A stretch of DNA of 64,000 nucleotides from Coniferiporia sulphurascens (Eukaryota > Basidiomycota > Agaricomycetes > Hymenochaetales > Hymenochaetaceae). The translations under genes and the position numbers were made by a program. Each line of letters opens with the position of its first letter. Position 1 is the stretch's first letter. Below are positions 23,221 to 34,800 of the stretch, piece after piece. The stretch is taken from contig NBBA01000003.1 of the NCBI GenBank assembly GCA_002794785.1, forward strand, positions 558,001 through 622,000. The letters run 5' to 3'. A model generated the notes under the pieces. That model was given only the letters and a program-made list of their open reading frames with translations, had not been told where the DNA came from and made no database searches.

Positions 23221-25845
23221 CTCTTTAGGACATATTTCTTTCTTGAGCCTTGGCTATTCTTTTCCCGTGCTGGTGTGTATGACGATGCTCATACACGGAC
23301 CCTCGAGCCATCATTTATTTTATACCTTTTTACTTGTCTTTCTAACTACATGCAGCATCCTGCTTTCTTTCCGACCCGGCGTGTATGTATGGTAGATGTA
23401 AGACTACCATTCGTAGTCGGGAAAATGCCAAGGACTTCGTAAACTTTAGAATCTCAGCTCTGATGCCAAGGCCCCGGGCGCGCGGCGAAATGTTGATGTG
23501 TCCGCCGTTTTACCCTCGAAGTGTCTGTGCCAGCAGGCGTTGTATGGGAACAGGAACGCCAGAGTGCCCAGAACGCTACTTTGGCAATGTGATCGCGGGG
23601 TACTGGTAGCGCTGAGTCTCCGCGCTGGTCGCTGATTTGCTGAGATACGGATTTCGTGATTCTTCTTTTACTTGTCAGAATAGACAGGGTTGAGAGACCT
23701 TGCTGGAACGATCGTGGAAGCCAGACTGCTCGACAAACTTGGGTCGAGCATCTTCCGACAGGCATCATTCCGCCATTCTTCTAGGCCCTTTTCCCTCTGG
23801 GGAAAGGCTACACCTTTCACAGTCCGAGAGTTTTGTGCCTGAAGGTTCTCCGAGGAGTGTGGCTCAACCCCATTGCAATAGCATACAAGCCCGGGCCAGG
23901 GCAGCAACCTCAAGCCGGTATCTTTGTTTCTTCTAAGTCCGAATGTTACCGTCTCTCGTACAAAAAAAGATTAGGGGGTGAGACGTTTGTCTGTTTCCGA
24001 CGCACACTTAGAAGAAGTGCATAGTCATCCCAAAGGACGCAAGGGGAGGGGGCTTTCGTGACTCCTTCATCATGTGAAAATATGTGGACTGACAGGACTC
24101 CGAGTCAGAGGCGATGAACTCGAAAGCATAGCGGCCTCGCGATTTTTATTCATTTTCTTGGCGGGATCGTATCCATAAAACCAAAGTTCATTTCTGCCGA
24201 AAGATACCATCAGATTTCACCTGGAAAGTAATTACATACTTACGGTAGATCAACGACGCGCTGCAAAAGCATTTACCGGCGTGTGGTCGGGAAGATTAAT
24301 CAGGCATGATTACGTTCTGGACCCAGCGCTCGTTACGGAAATGATTGGTGGCAATTTCAACCAATTTGTGATTAGCGTTTGGTGAGGAATACGCAAGTAC
24401 GTTTGGACATCCTGGGAGGGGGACGGGGAAGGGACGGCCGGCATAGGAGTGTACAGGCTTCATCGCCATGTCTGTGAAAGGAGGAGCACAGCAACATCTC
24501 GTGTCGGCTAGTTGCCGAGTGTCATTGCAATGAAGTGCTGAAGGGCCGTATTAAAAGACGGAGAGGGACGGAGGTAGGGCGCGGTTCGTCTCGCTGTTAC
24601 AGGCAGGGAAAAATGACGGATGAAGTCGGTGTTGAATTGCCAAAAGGCATTCAGTCACTGGGTAATTGACGGGGAGGGTCTCGGTAATCTCTACCTAGCA
24701 GTTTTCCACACAGCCCGCATCATATCTCTAGAGTCGGTGCTATTGCCTCCGGAGGAAGCAAGGGGAAGAGCTCGAAATAACCCATAGTACCTCCCGATCA
24801 GCCTGGGCATCTACAACATTGGTTTGATATTCTGGGTCGTCACCGTGGTGAGGGCTGTGTTGGAAGTACAGATGCCGAAACTCACAGTGGACGTGCCGGT
24901 CACAATCTGAATGAAAAAGGGGGACGAGAGACAAAATAAGAGCAATATCCCATGCATGCTAGGGCAACAAACGTCACGTTTACCGCGAAAGCCCTATCTC
25001 TACGTAAAATTAAAGTCTCGAGCACAGCTTACTTGGTAGGGGGTCAGCGGTCAAACTGCGTGCCGTGAGTTTATTCTTGTCAGCTCTACAAGAAGACACA
25101 AAATGACAGCGACAGACCTCGCCGAGAAATTCTCGAATTTGACCATCAATATACATCCGTGGAAGGGCGGGATATTGCAGACGGAGATGTGGTCTGAGGA
25201 GATGCAATTCATTTGGAAGTCCAAGAAGTCAGAGTCAGGCCCTGCATATAATAATAACATTATATGGGAACTGTTAAAGCACACGGAGAGGTTCAAGCCT
25301 GTCGGCGCATCAGTCAAGCCGTCGGAAATGCCAGAAAAGAACAGACGAATGTGATGTCCTGCCAATTCGTATTGGGTGACCGATTTAAATACACTTGTGT
25401 GTGAGTTCCTCCAATATAGTATAGCGGTGTTCTACAAGCAACAAAAAGCATTATTTGGTCTGGGGCCCACGCCGGTGATCCAGCCACCCTGAGGTAAAAT
25501 GCTGCTTGGTTTTTGGTCGTGCTAAGTTGGCAAAGGATATGAAAGAGAGTTGAAAGGGCGACAACATGGTCCCGATTGGTGTTATAGCGCTTCAATTATT
25601 CATGTCGGTGTCACCAATAGTACAGTTAACTACTATGGGGCTGAAAGTACTAGTAGCGTTACAGTAATATGTAATTACTTAAGTAGGCATAGCTGAGTTG
25701 AACTTCGCGTAGCCGCTTCTAGAAGAAGCTGTATTACGCTGTATTAGTAAGCCATCCATTTTCAGGCAACCGTAGGGCACTTGCACAGTGGGCTTGTACG
25801 GCGACCACGACCCTTGAAGAAAGTATCTTCGCTTTTTGATACATC
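23221..25845. other. 2.6-kb region without a confident gene
   Basis: Apart from the small hypothetical frame at 25103-25354, only short open frames are present. A minus-strand frame at 24740-24934 (HCEFRHLYFQHSPHHGDDPE) looks protein-like but stands alone. No transposon ends, tandem repeats or RNA genes were seen. Confidence 0.4.
25103..25354 (+). CDS. Small hypothetical protein, 83 residues
   Basis: This single-exon frame begins MTATDLAEKFSNLTINIHPW and ends EMPEKNRRM. It is hydrophilic with four Trp residues and no signal peptide, membrane helix or motif I know. The composition is more protein-like than neighbouring frames, and the start has an A at -3 (ACAAAATGA). It may be a fungal orphan gene, an exon of a larger lost gene, or chance. 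Confidence 0.25.
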   Translation: MTATDLAEKFSNLTINIHPWKGGILQTEMWSEEMQFIWKSKKSESGPAYNNNIIWELLKHTERFKPVGASVKPSEMPEKNRRM

Positions 25846-26759
25846 ATGGCATCGCACTTGGTGAAGGAATAGTTCTACTGCTGCTTTTAGAAAGGTTCTG
25901 ACAGATGGTGCAGGCCAACATCTTCGGTACGGAGCAAGACCGCGTTAACTGCTCGTTCTACTACAAAGTTCGTATTCTGCTTACAAACTTATTTGCGTGC
26001 TGCTCACGTCGCGTTTGTAGATTGGTGCTTGCAGGCATGGCGACCGCTGCTCCCGAAAACATATCAGGCCTCCTTTCTCGCAGACTATCCTACTCCCGAA
26101 CGTTTACCACAACCCGGCGCATGATCCGGTCTGCAAATTGACTGAGAAGGAATTGCAAGAGGGATTCGACGCGGTGTACGAGGACTTATATTGCGAATTA
26201 ACGAAGTTCGGTCACCTGCTGGAACTGCATGTAAGTAATAGATTCCGTCACCCTAAGAAATGACACGTTCAACCCATGTTCTAGGTCTGTGACAATGTCG
26301 GCGACCACCTCATCGGGAACGTGTATGCCAGATATGAGTGGGAAGCTGAGGCCCAGGCTGCAGTTGACAACTTGAATGACCGCTGGTATGCAGGTATGCT
26401 CCCTTCTTTATGGCTCAAAGTATCTACGATTAACTATGCGCTGTCACCACTCAGGCCGACCGCTTTACGCTGAGTTGTCGCCAGTAACGGACTTCCGCGA
26501 AGCGTGCTGCAGACAAAACGAGAACGGCGAGTGCAACCGCGGCGGATTCTGCAACTTCATGCATCTTCGCCTCGCCTCGAAAGAGCTTGTCTCATCGCTT
26601 CGACATGGTCAAAAGCTCGAACGCCGATTAAACCCGCACAAGGTGCAAAGCGGGGGTGGAGGCTGGGAACCGGGGAAGAGAGAAGCTGGACGCGGTCGTA
26701 GTGCTAGTCCATCTAGGAAGGGACGGGATGCCGGAGAGGACAGGTGGACCCGCAAGTAA
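25846..26759 (+). CDS. U2AF small subunit (U2AF35/U2AF1)
   Basis: This splicing factor recognises the AG at the 3' splice site and pairs with the large U2AF subunit. The ATG at 25846 opens an exon of only five codons (MASHL). After the intron come MVQANIFGTEQDRVNCSFYY, another intron, and IGACRHGDRCSRKHIRPPFS, completing the first CCCH zinc finger. The UHM/RRM-like domain follows, with TEKELQEGFDAVYEDLYCEL, KFGHLLELHVCDNVGDHLIG and NVYARYEWEAEAQAAVDNLN. The second zinc finger is CCRQNENGECNRGGFCNFMH. The tail is short, Gly/Arg/Ser-rich (GRGRSASPSRKGRD), a reduced RS region. All hallmark parts are present in order. Confidence 0.95.
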
Positions 26760-27486
26760 GCTGCTCTTGATATTACGCCCATAGTCGCCGGAGACAGATC
26801 TCTTCGTCCCGTCTCGCAGGAAGTGATGTTTGATCGTTCGTCTCACGCGGTTTTTCCCCTTATTGGCCGCCATTTGAGTTTCTTTTCTTTTTGTACTCAG
26901 GATAGCCGCAGTATATTGTAGTATTGTTTAACCGTTGCCGTCGTAGCATCAACAAATGGACAGTTCGTCCCTAAGGCCGCGGATTTGGTGCATTCACCCC
27001 CGGAGTAAGGCCCATTCAAATAGCGAATTGGCGAGTAAGGTTCTCCTGCGCCGTTCTCGTATTCCTCGTCCTTGGCACTGTTCGTCCCGAAGCACACTGC
27101 TAAAGTTCATACACAAATATCCGCCAACGACAGTTCTTAAAGGGGTGAGAAGCTGCGTACTGCCTCAGGAATCACTGCGGGCCTGTAGATAGAGCTTTTG
27201 ATTTAATCAAGATCCTAGAAAGTAGTGACTGGACTGGAATATTGCCGCGAGAGCGTAAATCCGTACGCCTGGATAAACTAGAACAAGTCTATACAGATGT
27301 ACGACCCATAATGCGTCATGTCAGCGAATTTCCCGAATCCCGGGTCTTCGTATCCCTAAAGTTTACTCTCCGTGATAATTGTACACCGGGGGTTAGTGGC
27401 GGAACAAACCTCCATTTTTTGCGGGTGTCATGCCTGTCATCTGCACTTTTTTCTTGCACTCGGAACGATCCTTGTTACGGTATCTT
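26760..27486. other. Intergenic region between convergent U2AF35 and ALG14
   Basis: It contains the 3' flanks of two converging genes. A minus-strand frame at 26897-27097 (GEPYSPIRYLNGPYSGGECT) is not supported by any family or splice pattern. Nothing else was seen. Confidence 0.4.
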
Positions 27487-28463
27487 TTAAACAAGCCAGC
27501 CTCGGCAATCGCCGCGCCCCCCATCTTTCAACAACTGGGGCCACTGCACGACGAACCTGCAAGCCCCGAGGAGAAACGTAAGTCATCGGTAAGCCCCGAA
27601 CGTGCGCGCCGAACTAAGCTTGCGCCGTGGGTACTCACCTGTCCACAAACGGCCTCAAGAGTTTTCCAGAAAGTGAGAGGGAGTTGACGCGCGCAAAAGA
27701 CTCGACGTAAACCAGCTTAGGAGTCGTAAGGCCGAAGAACTTAGGGTGGGCCGAATAGATGTCAGAAGTTGGGTCGGCTTTCTCAAAAGTGGTATACTCA
27801 CCCTCAAAAAATACACGACGATACAAAGAACGAAGCAGGTCCCAGGTCCATTAAGAAGCAGAACGTCTGCGAAAGGTTCTCCTGAGAGGAAAGGAGAGGG
27901 CGCCAAGTTTCTTAGGGAATATACCAGTGACCAGGTGGCCGTTGGAGGCGTCGTCAATAATGATTGGTGGACTCGCCGGGCCCGAGGGATTGTAATAATT
28001 TCGTAAATCGACGGAAGCCCTGTAAGCTATTGGGAGTTTGGGAGTTGAATAAGTTGCCAACGACGCACAAACTTTTTAAAAGTTCTACACATTTTCAGAT
28101 TTAGCCACTCTTTGCTCGAGCTCCGCAGCCTTGAGGGCGCTCAATGTGTCTCCGTCACTGACTATATATTTCCGTGGATGATAACGCAAGAAATCCAAGG
28201 TAGAGACAAGAGCAAGAGCTTCACTTGTGTGTCCCCCTGAATAGTGGAAGAAATTTAACCAGACAATTCTCGATACAATGTATGAGTTTTCAAAGCAACA
28301 AACCAGAGCCTAAGAACACAGCAAGACTACACGTGTCCGACGTGCTCTTCCGAGGCGCCGACGATTGTGCTCCCGATGCCGACTTTGTAATGATTGCACG
28401 GAGGCGGCTTATAGCGGCCAAGAATAGGACCAAGAAACATATGGCGACCGTCAAGGATAACAT
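27487..28463 (-). CDS. ALG14: ALG14, membrane anchor subunit of UDP-GlcNAc transferase
   Basis: Alg14 recruits Alg13 to the cytosolic face of the ER. Together they add the second GlcNAc to dolichol-PP-GlcNAc in N-glycan synthesis. The minus-strand ATG at 28463 begins MLSLTVAICFLVLFLAAISR, the membrane anchor. The signature GSG|GHTSEALALVSTLDFL is split by an intron within GSGG. Then come RKYIVSDGDTLSALKAAELE, the family motif IITIPRARRVHQSLLTTPPT, FADVLLLNGPGTCFVLCIVV, KLVYVESFARVNSLSLSGKL, LRPFVDR, and after the last intron FVVQWPQLLKDGGRGDCRGW before the stop. Four short introns were traced by frame. All family blocks are present, so it looks intact. Confidence 0.92.
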
Positions 28464-29797
28464 CTATAGACCAGCCACTAGTAGTAGGACTCGTCGCACT
28501 CGGACGCGCGACTCGCGGTACCCACTGAATACACGCCGATCATCCAAAAAAGGGACTTCACCGTGACGGTATTCAATTCTATCCGCGACTAGCCTGCTTG
28601 AATTCTGTAGAATTCGTTTGGAAATCGAAACATTGAGGTGAAATTTTTAGAAGGGCTTGTAATCGGTACCATTTGGAGGTGTGGAGATCCGAGCAATTCT
28701 ACATGTTACATGTATGTTGTCTAAATAAATTATACAACACTTGTTGCACAAACCAGGCTTAAGCTGCTTCAGTGCTCCAACAAATTGCTTCAATCCCTTT
28801 ATGCAACACCCTGATCTGAAGGTCGTCTAAACCGCTTCCGCAATCAGAATTGAAATATAATATTGTGGGGCCCCATTACCGCAACATAAAAACCCATTTC
28901 ACCTATTTTGATGAACGAATCTGCTTTGTCGGATCTTCCTGTCCTTCGCGTTTTGCCCATGTGAAAGGCAAGACAAAAGCCAAAACCACTTTAGTACCAG
29001 GAAACAGACAAATTTGTGTAGATCACGTCTCATTAGCGCCTCCCACTTCACCGCAAGCTGAAAATAATACCGGCGATGCACTCTCCGACTCAGAGGCTGA
29101 CCATCTTGTGGTTAAAAAAGCAACGAACGTAACTCGCATCCCCAAACGTGCGCTAAGGCTCGAAAAGGGGAAACTCACAGGCCCCAGTGGCGCCTATGGC
29201 TGTCTCGGCAGACGCGAAGCTCCTGGCCCATACACTCCAGGGGCAATCATCCATGGACATAAAGTCTCGGAAACAATGCCGCTTGGTACCTTGTGATCTG
29301 CGAATTACCCCTCATCAATATATATCGTGCCGACGACTTCTCGGTCCCATTGGAACAGGTTGGGGGCTTGGCATACCAGCCCGATTCCAACACGGCCTGA
29401 GTTCGGCGTCTTATTCCATCGAACCAGGAGCCTCGAAGCTCATAAATTGCACCTGCGAACGATAGGGCAAAAACAGCGGTACACTGCCTCGCGAAGGGCC
29501 CGAAGTTTGATAATCCATTCATGGAAGAGATCTGAATAACCAGCACTACGGGATGCACACATGGTCTGGAGACGCTGCTATCACTCCTGTTAATATCCGT
29601 TGGTCTGGGGCAACAGAGCAATACTCCACAATCTATCACGGCGAGGACCGGGCCCTGTATGCAGAAAGAGGCAACAGATACATGCGCTTCTATTCAGTAA
29701 GCCACCCAGTCGAAGAGTACAGTGGCGGATCCCCTGTCCGAACGATAGCGAATACATGTCATCTGAGCTGCGTCTGAGAAGCTACGCATTTGTATTG
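28464..29797. other. 1.3-kb intergenic region with an unsupported open frame
   Basis: A plus-strand frame at 28850-29296 (148 codons; contains KGKTKAKTTLVPGNRQICVD and VTRIPKRALRLEKGKL) has no domain I recognise and no convincing continuation. A short palindrome, GAATTCTGTAGAATTC, lies near 28599-28614. Confidence 0.35.
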
Positions 29798-31468
29798 TTA
29801 TTTCGACCCCCCTTTTGCGGTACTCGTCGTGGTGTCAGACACTTGCTTCCCGACGTCGCCCCTAGAGGCTGCTGAAGGAATGCCTCCGCCTGAGCCCGAG
29901 CCATTCGTTTGTGCGGGAGATCCGCCCGATGTCGTCCCGCCGCTCATTTTAACAAGGCTGCTTAGTAGAATTGCCAGGCCACTCATTTGTGGTGCTTGCA
30001 GTAATGCAGCGTTTATCTCTAAACTCAGCATATTACCGTTGTTCGATGAGCCTAAAAGTACAGCAGCAGGCTGAGACTCTGTCGGCGGCGGAAGCGATGC
30101 CTTTGGCACGGGTAGGATACCAAGTGATTGCAAAGCCGGCAGAGACGACACTGGTAACTGGAGGGGAATCGCCACTGGAGGGGGACGGACAACTGATGGA
30201 GTGGACGATGACCCTGTTTCTGCCGAAGAACTCGCCGTGGGTGTGGGAGCGTATGCCGGCTGCGGTCGGGGCACATTGCTAGCCTGAAAAGACGATGCAC
30301 CGGGAATAGATGATGCAGAATACTTCATTGGCGGCGTATACGTCACACCAGGTAAGAAGGATTGGCCGTAAGGATAAGTATAAGAGCCGTAATAATTCGA
30401 GAAGTTCGGAGTAGAAGACGCGCTGAAAGTGGACGTAGAATAACCATACAAAGGAGCTGTCGATGGCTGAGCCGATGTCGTTACCATTCGATTAGAACTT
30501 GCTTTTGCTGCGCGTTGTGCCCTAAGGACTTTATCAAGTTCCGATCGAGCAGAAGACAGCTCCTGCTCCAGCGCCGAAGTTACGGTATGGTCTGCTTCCA
30601 GCACCAATCGTTCCAACGTGATAACTTGGCCATGTGAACTGAGATGCTGAGTGAGAATTGTCAGACATGTTGTCACAAGCTCATAACAAGTAACGAGTTT
30701 GCAATAGAAACAATAAGGAGAGCTCTAAAAGGCCAATCTTTACGAAGGAAAAAAGTGAAGGGCAAGAAACAATCACAAAAGCCGAACATACCTGACCGGG
30801 TTTCATGCGCGCGCGCCTCATTCGCCGTTTCAGAACATTAAAGCGTCTGTAGCATTCCAAAGCAAACCGTGTTTCTGTTCATGTAAAGTAAGAGTATGGT
30901 TCGTGTATACCAAATCTGTCATACCTTTAACCTCTTCTTGCAGAAGATCGATTTCAGTGGCCTTGGACTTTCCTTTCAACCCTCGGACCTCGTCTAAATC
31001 ACGTTGGGGGTGCTGATAGATGTGATACGGAAGTAGACGTCTGACAGCGTCTATTTCATCCTCGAAAGGAGTGTCTGCGTCCGGGTATAGCGTTAAGGTC
31101 TGGTCCATCCCCAAGTTTGCTGCAACACTGAGGTTCGTGCGTCAGTGGGTCACTTTAGGCAGGCGGACGACTTGAACGCGACAGACACACCCTGCAGCTA
31201 TTTCGTTCCTCAATCCATCTTCTTCCTTGTTTAGTTTCCTCCTTTTTCTTGTGCTCTGCACTCGCAGACTAGGCTTATCGATTTGTACATTGCCTGTGCT
31301 CGTGCTCGCCGAGGACTCCTGGTTTACGAACGTTACTGTGGACTGCCCCTTCGGTTCCACCACCGATTTTGCAGCGTAAGTTTGAGGAGTAGCTATGTTT
31401 TGGATCTTCCATGACCATGCAGGCTTCTGGGGGACGGGCGAGAAGGACGAGAGCGGCTCGCTCGACAT
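29798..31468 (-). CDS. GLTSCR1-domain protein, possible SWI/SNF-complex subunit
   Basis: The minus-strand ATG at 31468 begins MSSEPLSSFSPVPQKPAWSW. A disordered N-terminus ends in RKRRKLNKEEDGLRNEIAAA. After an intron, NLGMDQTLTLYPDADTPFED, DEIDAVRRLLPYHIYQHPQR and, after another intron, ETRFALECYRRFNVLKRRMR form the GLTSCR conserved domain (DAVxRLLPYHxxQ, then a basic ERxxLxxRxxxR-like helix). In animals GLTSCR1/BICRA and its paralog are subunits of the non-canonical BAF remodelling complex. After a further intron a helix (HLSSHGQVITLERLVLEADH, LEQELSSARSELDKVLRAQR) is followed by a Tyr/Ser/Pro-rich low-complexity tail to 29798. Domain match is good; complex membership in fungi is inferred. 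Confidence 0.75.
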
Positions 31469-31805
31469 TTTGTTGCTTTGCTTGCCTTTGGCTAAGCGTG
31501 ACCCATACTGCCAAGTTTAGGGGCCGTAAATAATCGTGGGAACATCGCTAATCAATCATTTTTACTCTACAGGTGATCGACACCCAAATCAAGGTTCAGA
31601 TAGTACGGGGTCGGAGTCGTGATTCGAGTGTGTTCAAAAGCCCTGTCGAACGGTAGCTAGAGAAGGTGGACACTTCATAGTCTGGATCGATGTTACCATG
31701 AGTGTTGATTATAAAAGTCCTTGGTATAAACTAAATAGCCAAATCGTTATATGCAATACATTATATGTATGTTAATATATGGATCATAGTAGTAGCTGAT
31801 TGGAA
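31469..31805. other. Spacer between CSF1 3' end and GLTSCR1-domain gene
   Basis: This 337-base AT-rich stretch holds the 3' flank of CSF1 and the promoter side of neither CSF1 nor another visible gene except the upstream flank of the GLTSCR1-domain gene. No motif stands out. Confidence 0.4.
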
Positions 31806-34800
31806 TCAGTTCAGTTGTTTACTGTACAGTTTGACGAGTACTTTCATAATCTCTTCGATAGGCAGCGTTGCATACTCGTGCACGTATTGAGGTAATGACT
31901 CTTCGAGATTAAAGCCTGCTTTCCTAGTGAAGAAAGGGTGCATCACATCCGGCGTTGCCTCTCCAAGTTGTCTGACCGTCAGACGCTCTATTTTCCGCGA
32001 GCGTGCAGAGTAGACTAGCTCTGAAGGCTTCTTCAAAGGCACTTCTGGCCTATCAGCTCCCTTCTCAGATGCAGATGTCGTGCGCGTAAGTGGCGGAAAA
32101 TCGATGCTTCTTTCAGCGTTATTGGCGACCTCTGAGGGAGAGAACTTTGAAGTCAGTGCAGGAACTTTCGAGGTCGACCCCTTGCTTGGTACAGCTATGG
32201 TTATAGGTTCAACCACTTTAGCACGAGCCGGGGATGAGGGACGGCTCGAAGAACGACTTGAGGGGCGACTTTCAATTGGCGACTGAGTTTGATCAATACC
32301 AAAAGAAAATGGTGAAGTTGTCACATCGGGACTAGCGAATCGAGCAGAATTTACGGAAAGTGGAGAAGTGTTCCCTGCTCTCCATTCGATAATGTCCTGC
32401 GCACGCTTGAGTTCCCTGGTGAACGTCTTGCGCAGGACCGTCAGCCAACTATAAAGACTGATATTGAAAGAGATGTTGATATTTTCCGTGCCTTTCTGAT
32501 TTCCAAGTCGAACGAAGTTACTGATGAAATCATAGGGCAGTATTCTTGACCCCTCCAAAACCTCTTCATCTGTAATCATACACATGTCCATCGCTGGCAA
32601 AGAAAATATGATGTTTTCAGTAGCAGCAAGGTTACGCCCACTGGAGGTCAGAATATCAAATTCCTGCCCCGGTAATCGAGGGTCAAACCCTTGCTTTAAA
32701 AGCTGCGAGATTGACATGCGCGAGAGAGATAGCCGAAGGTTTCTGTGGACTGGCAGGCTGTCTTGCTGGACTGTGCGCTCAAGCTGTGCCATCACATCCT
32801 GCCCAATGAACCGGGCTAGCTCATTATCGCCTTGTGACCTTGGTAATACGACAAACACCAGCTCATCCAGTCTTAGTTTCATGTGCTGGCCGATCACATA
32901 GGAGAAAGTTTCTGCTTCTTTCAGCTTTGTCCTCGCGGACTGGAACATAGCATTTGCAACTTCTGACAGAGCATTGTCGGGCTTGGGCAATCGGGTCGAA
33001 CGGAACGCGGAAGATTCCCGACTCGCTCCTTCTCGTTGAACTTCCAAATTTGCCCTGAGTTTCCCAGCATACATCATAAGTTTGGGGATAGCCATGATAG
33101 TCATCATGGCATGAACTTTGGTCCCAGACACTGTAAAAAACAACTGCAGCTGACGGTCCTTCACTGAAGCCGGAGATGAAATTGCGGTCCAATCATCGTA
33201 GATCACTGCCTCCAAAGGCTCAGCACTACGCCAAAGTCAAAACAAGGGTCAGTAAGACAAGTTTCGCGACAAAAAGTGCGGTCCTCACCGATACTGCAAC
33301 AACCAAAGCCAGTCCGACTGTATTTGAATGTCCAATGTGCCAGTCGTCATGTGTAGTTCAAGCATTTGACTGAGTGGCTGTTCCTCGGAGTGAGGCCCTC
33401 TCCGTCTTCGTACTGTTCTAAACAAAAAATCTGGCATCCGCAGGTGTCCAGAGAGATTTCCTCGAGCCTGCACATCTACACGTGCGACTGATACAGATAG
33501 CTCGGAGAAGTCCGAGGTCAGACGAGTGCGGATGAGAGCGGACTGCAGCTCAAACGATACCACACTGATGGACTGGCCTAGATCCGCCTCCAACAGGATT
33601 TGTCGTACACGAATAACGATAGCCGTGTCGAAGCCCTGTTTTGGGGGCTGGTCGAGCGATGTAATCGCGCTCGACTTGCTCTGTGAGCCAGCACTTTCAG
33701 TATCATCCCCACTGAATACGGGAATGTGGTCTAGCCAGACAGCCTGGAAGCATAGAAAGTCCTGTAGGCGTGAAAATCGAATACTTCCGGAGAATTCGGT
33801 ATCAATTACAACCGATACCGAATTAATGAAATGTCCGGACGGAAGTTTAGTCTTCGCAAAATTCACGGAGAAGTTGAGGTTTCGTGCGTCAATATGGGCC
33901 GAATCCTCAGACAGAAAGCCATGCTTAAGGCCAGCGGTAAGACCTCCTATGCTCGCAGATACAGATGCACCTCTCGATCCGGGACTCATGCTGAAAACGA
34001 ATCCGCCACTTTCCCAGTGAAGCCCCGCTACTACGTTGACGTCAGGCTTGCACGTTAGCTCAAGCCGGGATTGGTCTATCCGCAAGCTGAATATAAGACG
34101 GAGAGTCGAAGGGGCAGGATGCGGTGGCCCGATGACGCTTGAAGACAGTTCGTCCGCGGCCAGAGTCGACAGCGAGTATGCAACTGACGGCTGATGGCGC
34201 AGCGTTCCATGTGAAACTTTTTTCATGCGCTCCTCGATGTTGTGCACAACCTTAGTAAGAAACGGCAAAAGTGACGGACGAAGGACGTTTGAACTAGAGT
34301 GAACGGTACTTTTGAAAATGAGCATAGGATAGCTCGTCCTATATTCTTGCAACATAGGTTCGTGTTTTCCGAAATTTGCGTGATACTCACACCACACCGT
34401 CAGTTCCGGTAAACTGAATATCTCCGCATCAGAATCCAAAATTTGGTACGTTTTTCCGCGCCAGTCCGGGGATATAGACGAGAATGCGGAGGTATCATTC
34501 GATGTGGGATGCATTCGAACAGTCCCACTCATAAAATTTAAGGAAGCCTGTACACTTGATGTAGCGATCGCACTGCGCCGATTTTCGTGCATGTCACCGG
34601 GTCCAGACATAGGGGTAGTGGCATCTAAGTCCGGTGCATTACGTGGAATCCCTGCAGTCAGCCGATCTACCCGTTGTTTACCTTGACGATAAGCGTCCAC
34701 CAAGGAGAAAGAGTACGCCGTTATTAATGGATCAAGATCTAGAACGAAGCCACTGATTTTTGCAGAGATGAAAACATGCCTGACTGACGAAGTGGTCTCT

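Noticed and set aside
24740..24934. Minus-strand frame with HCEFRHLYFQHSPHHGDD
   Set aside because: Protein-like but isolated, without homologous partner exons or a known family.
28850..29296. 148-codon plus-strand frame as a gene
   Set aside because: No recognisable domain, no supported splice continuation and odd composition; kept only as a note in the intergenic entry.
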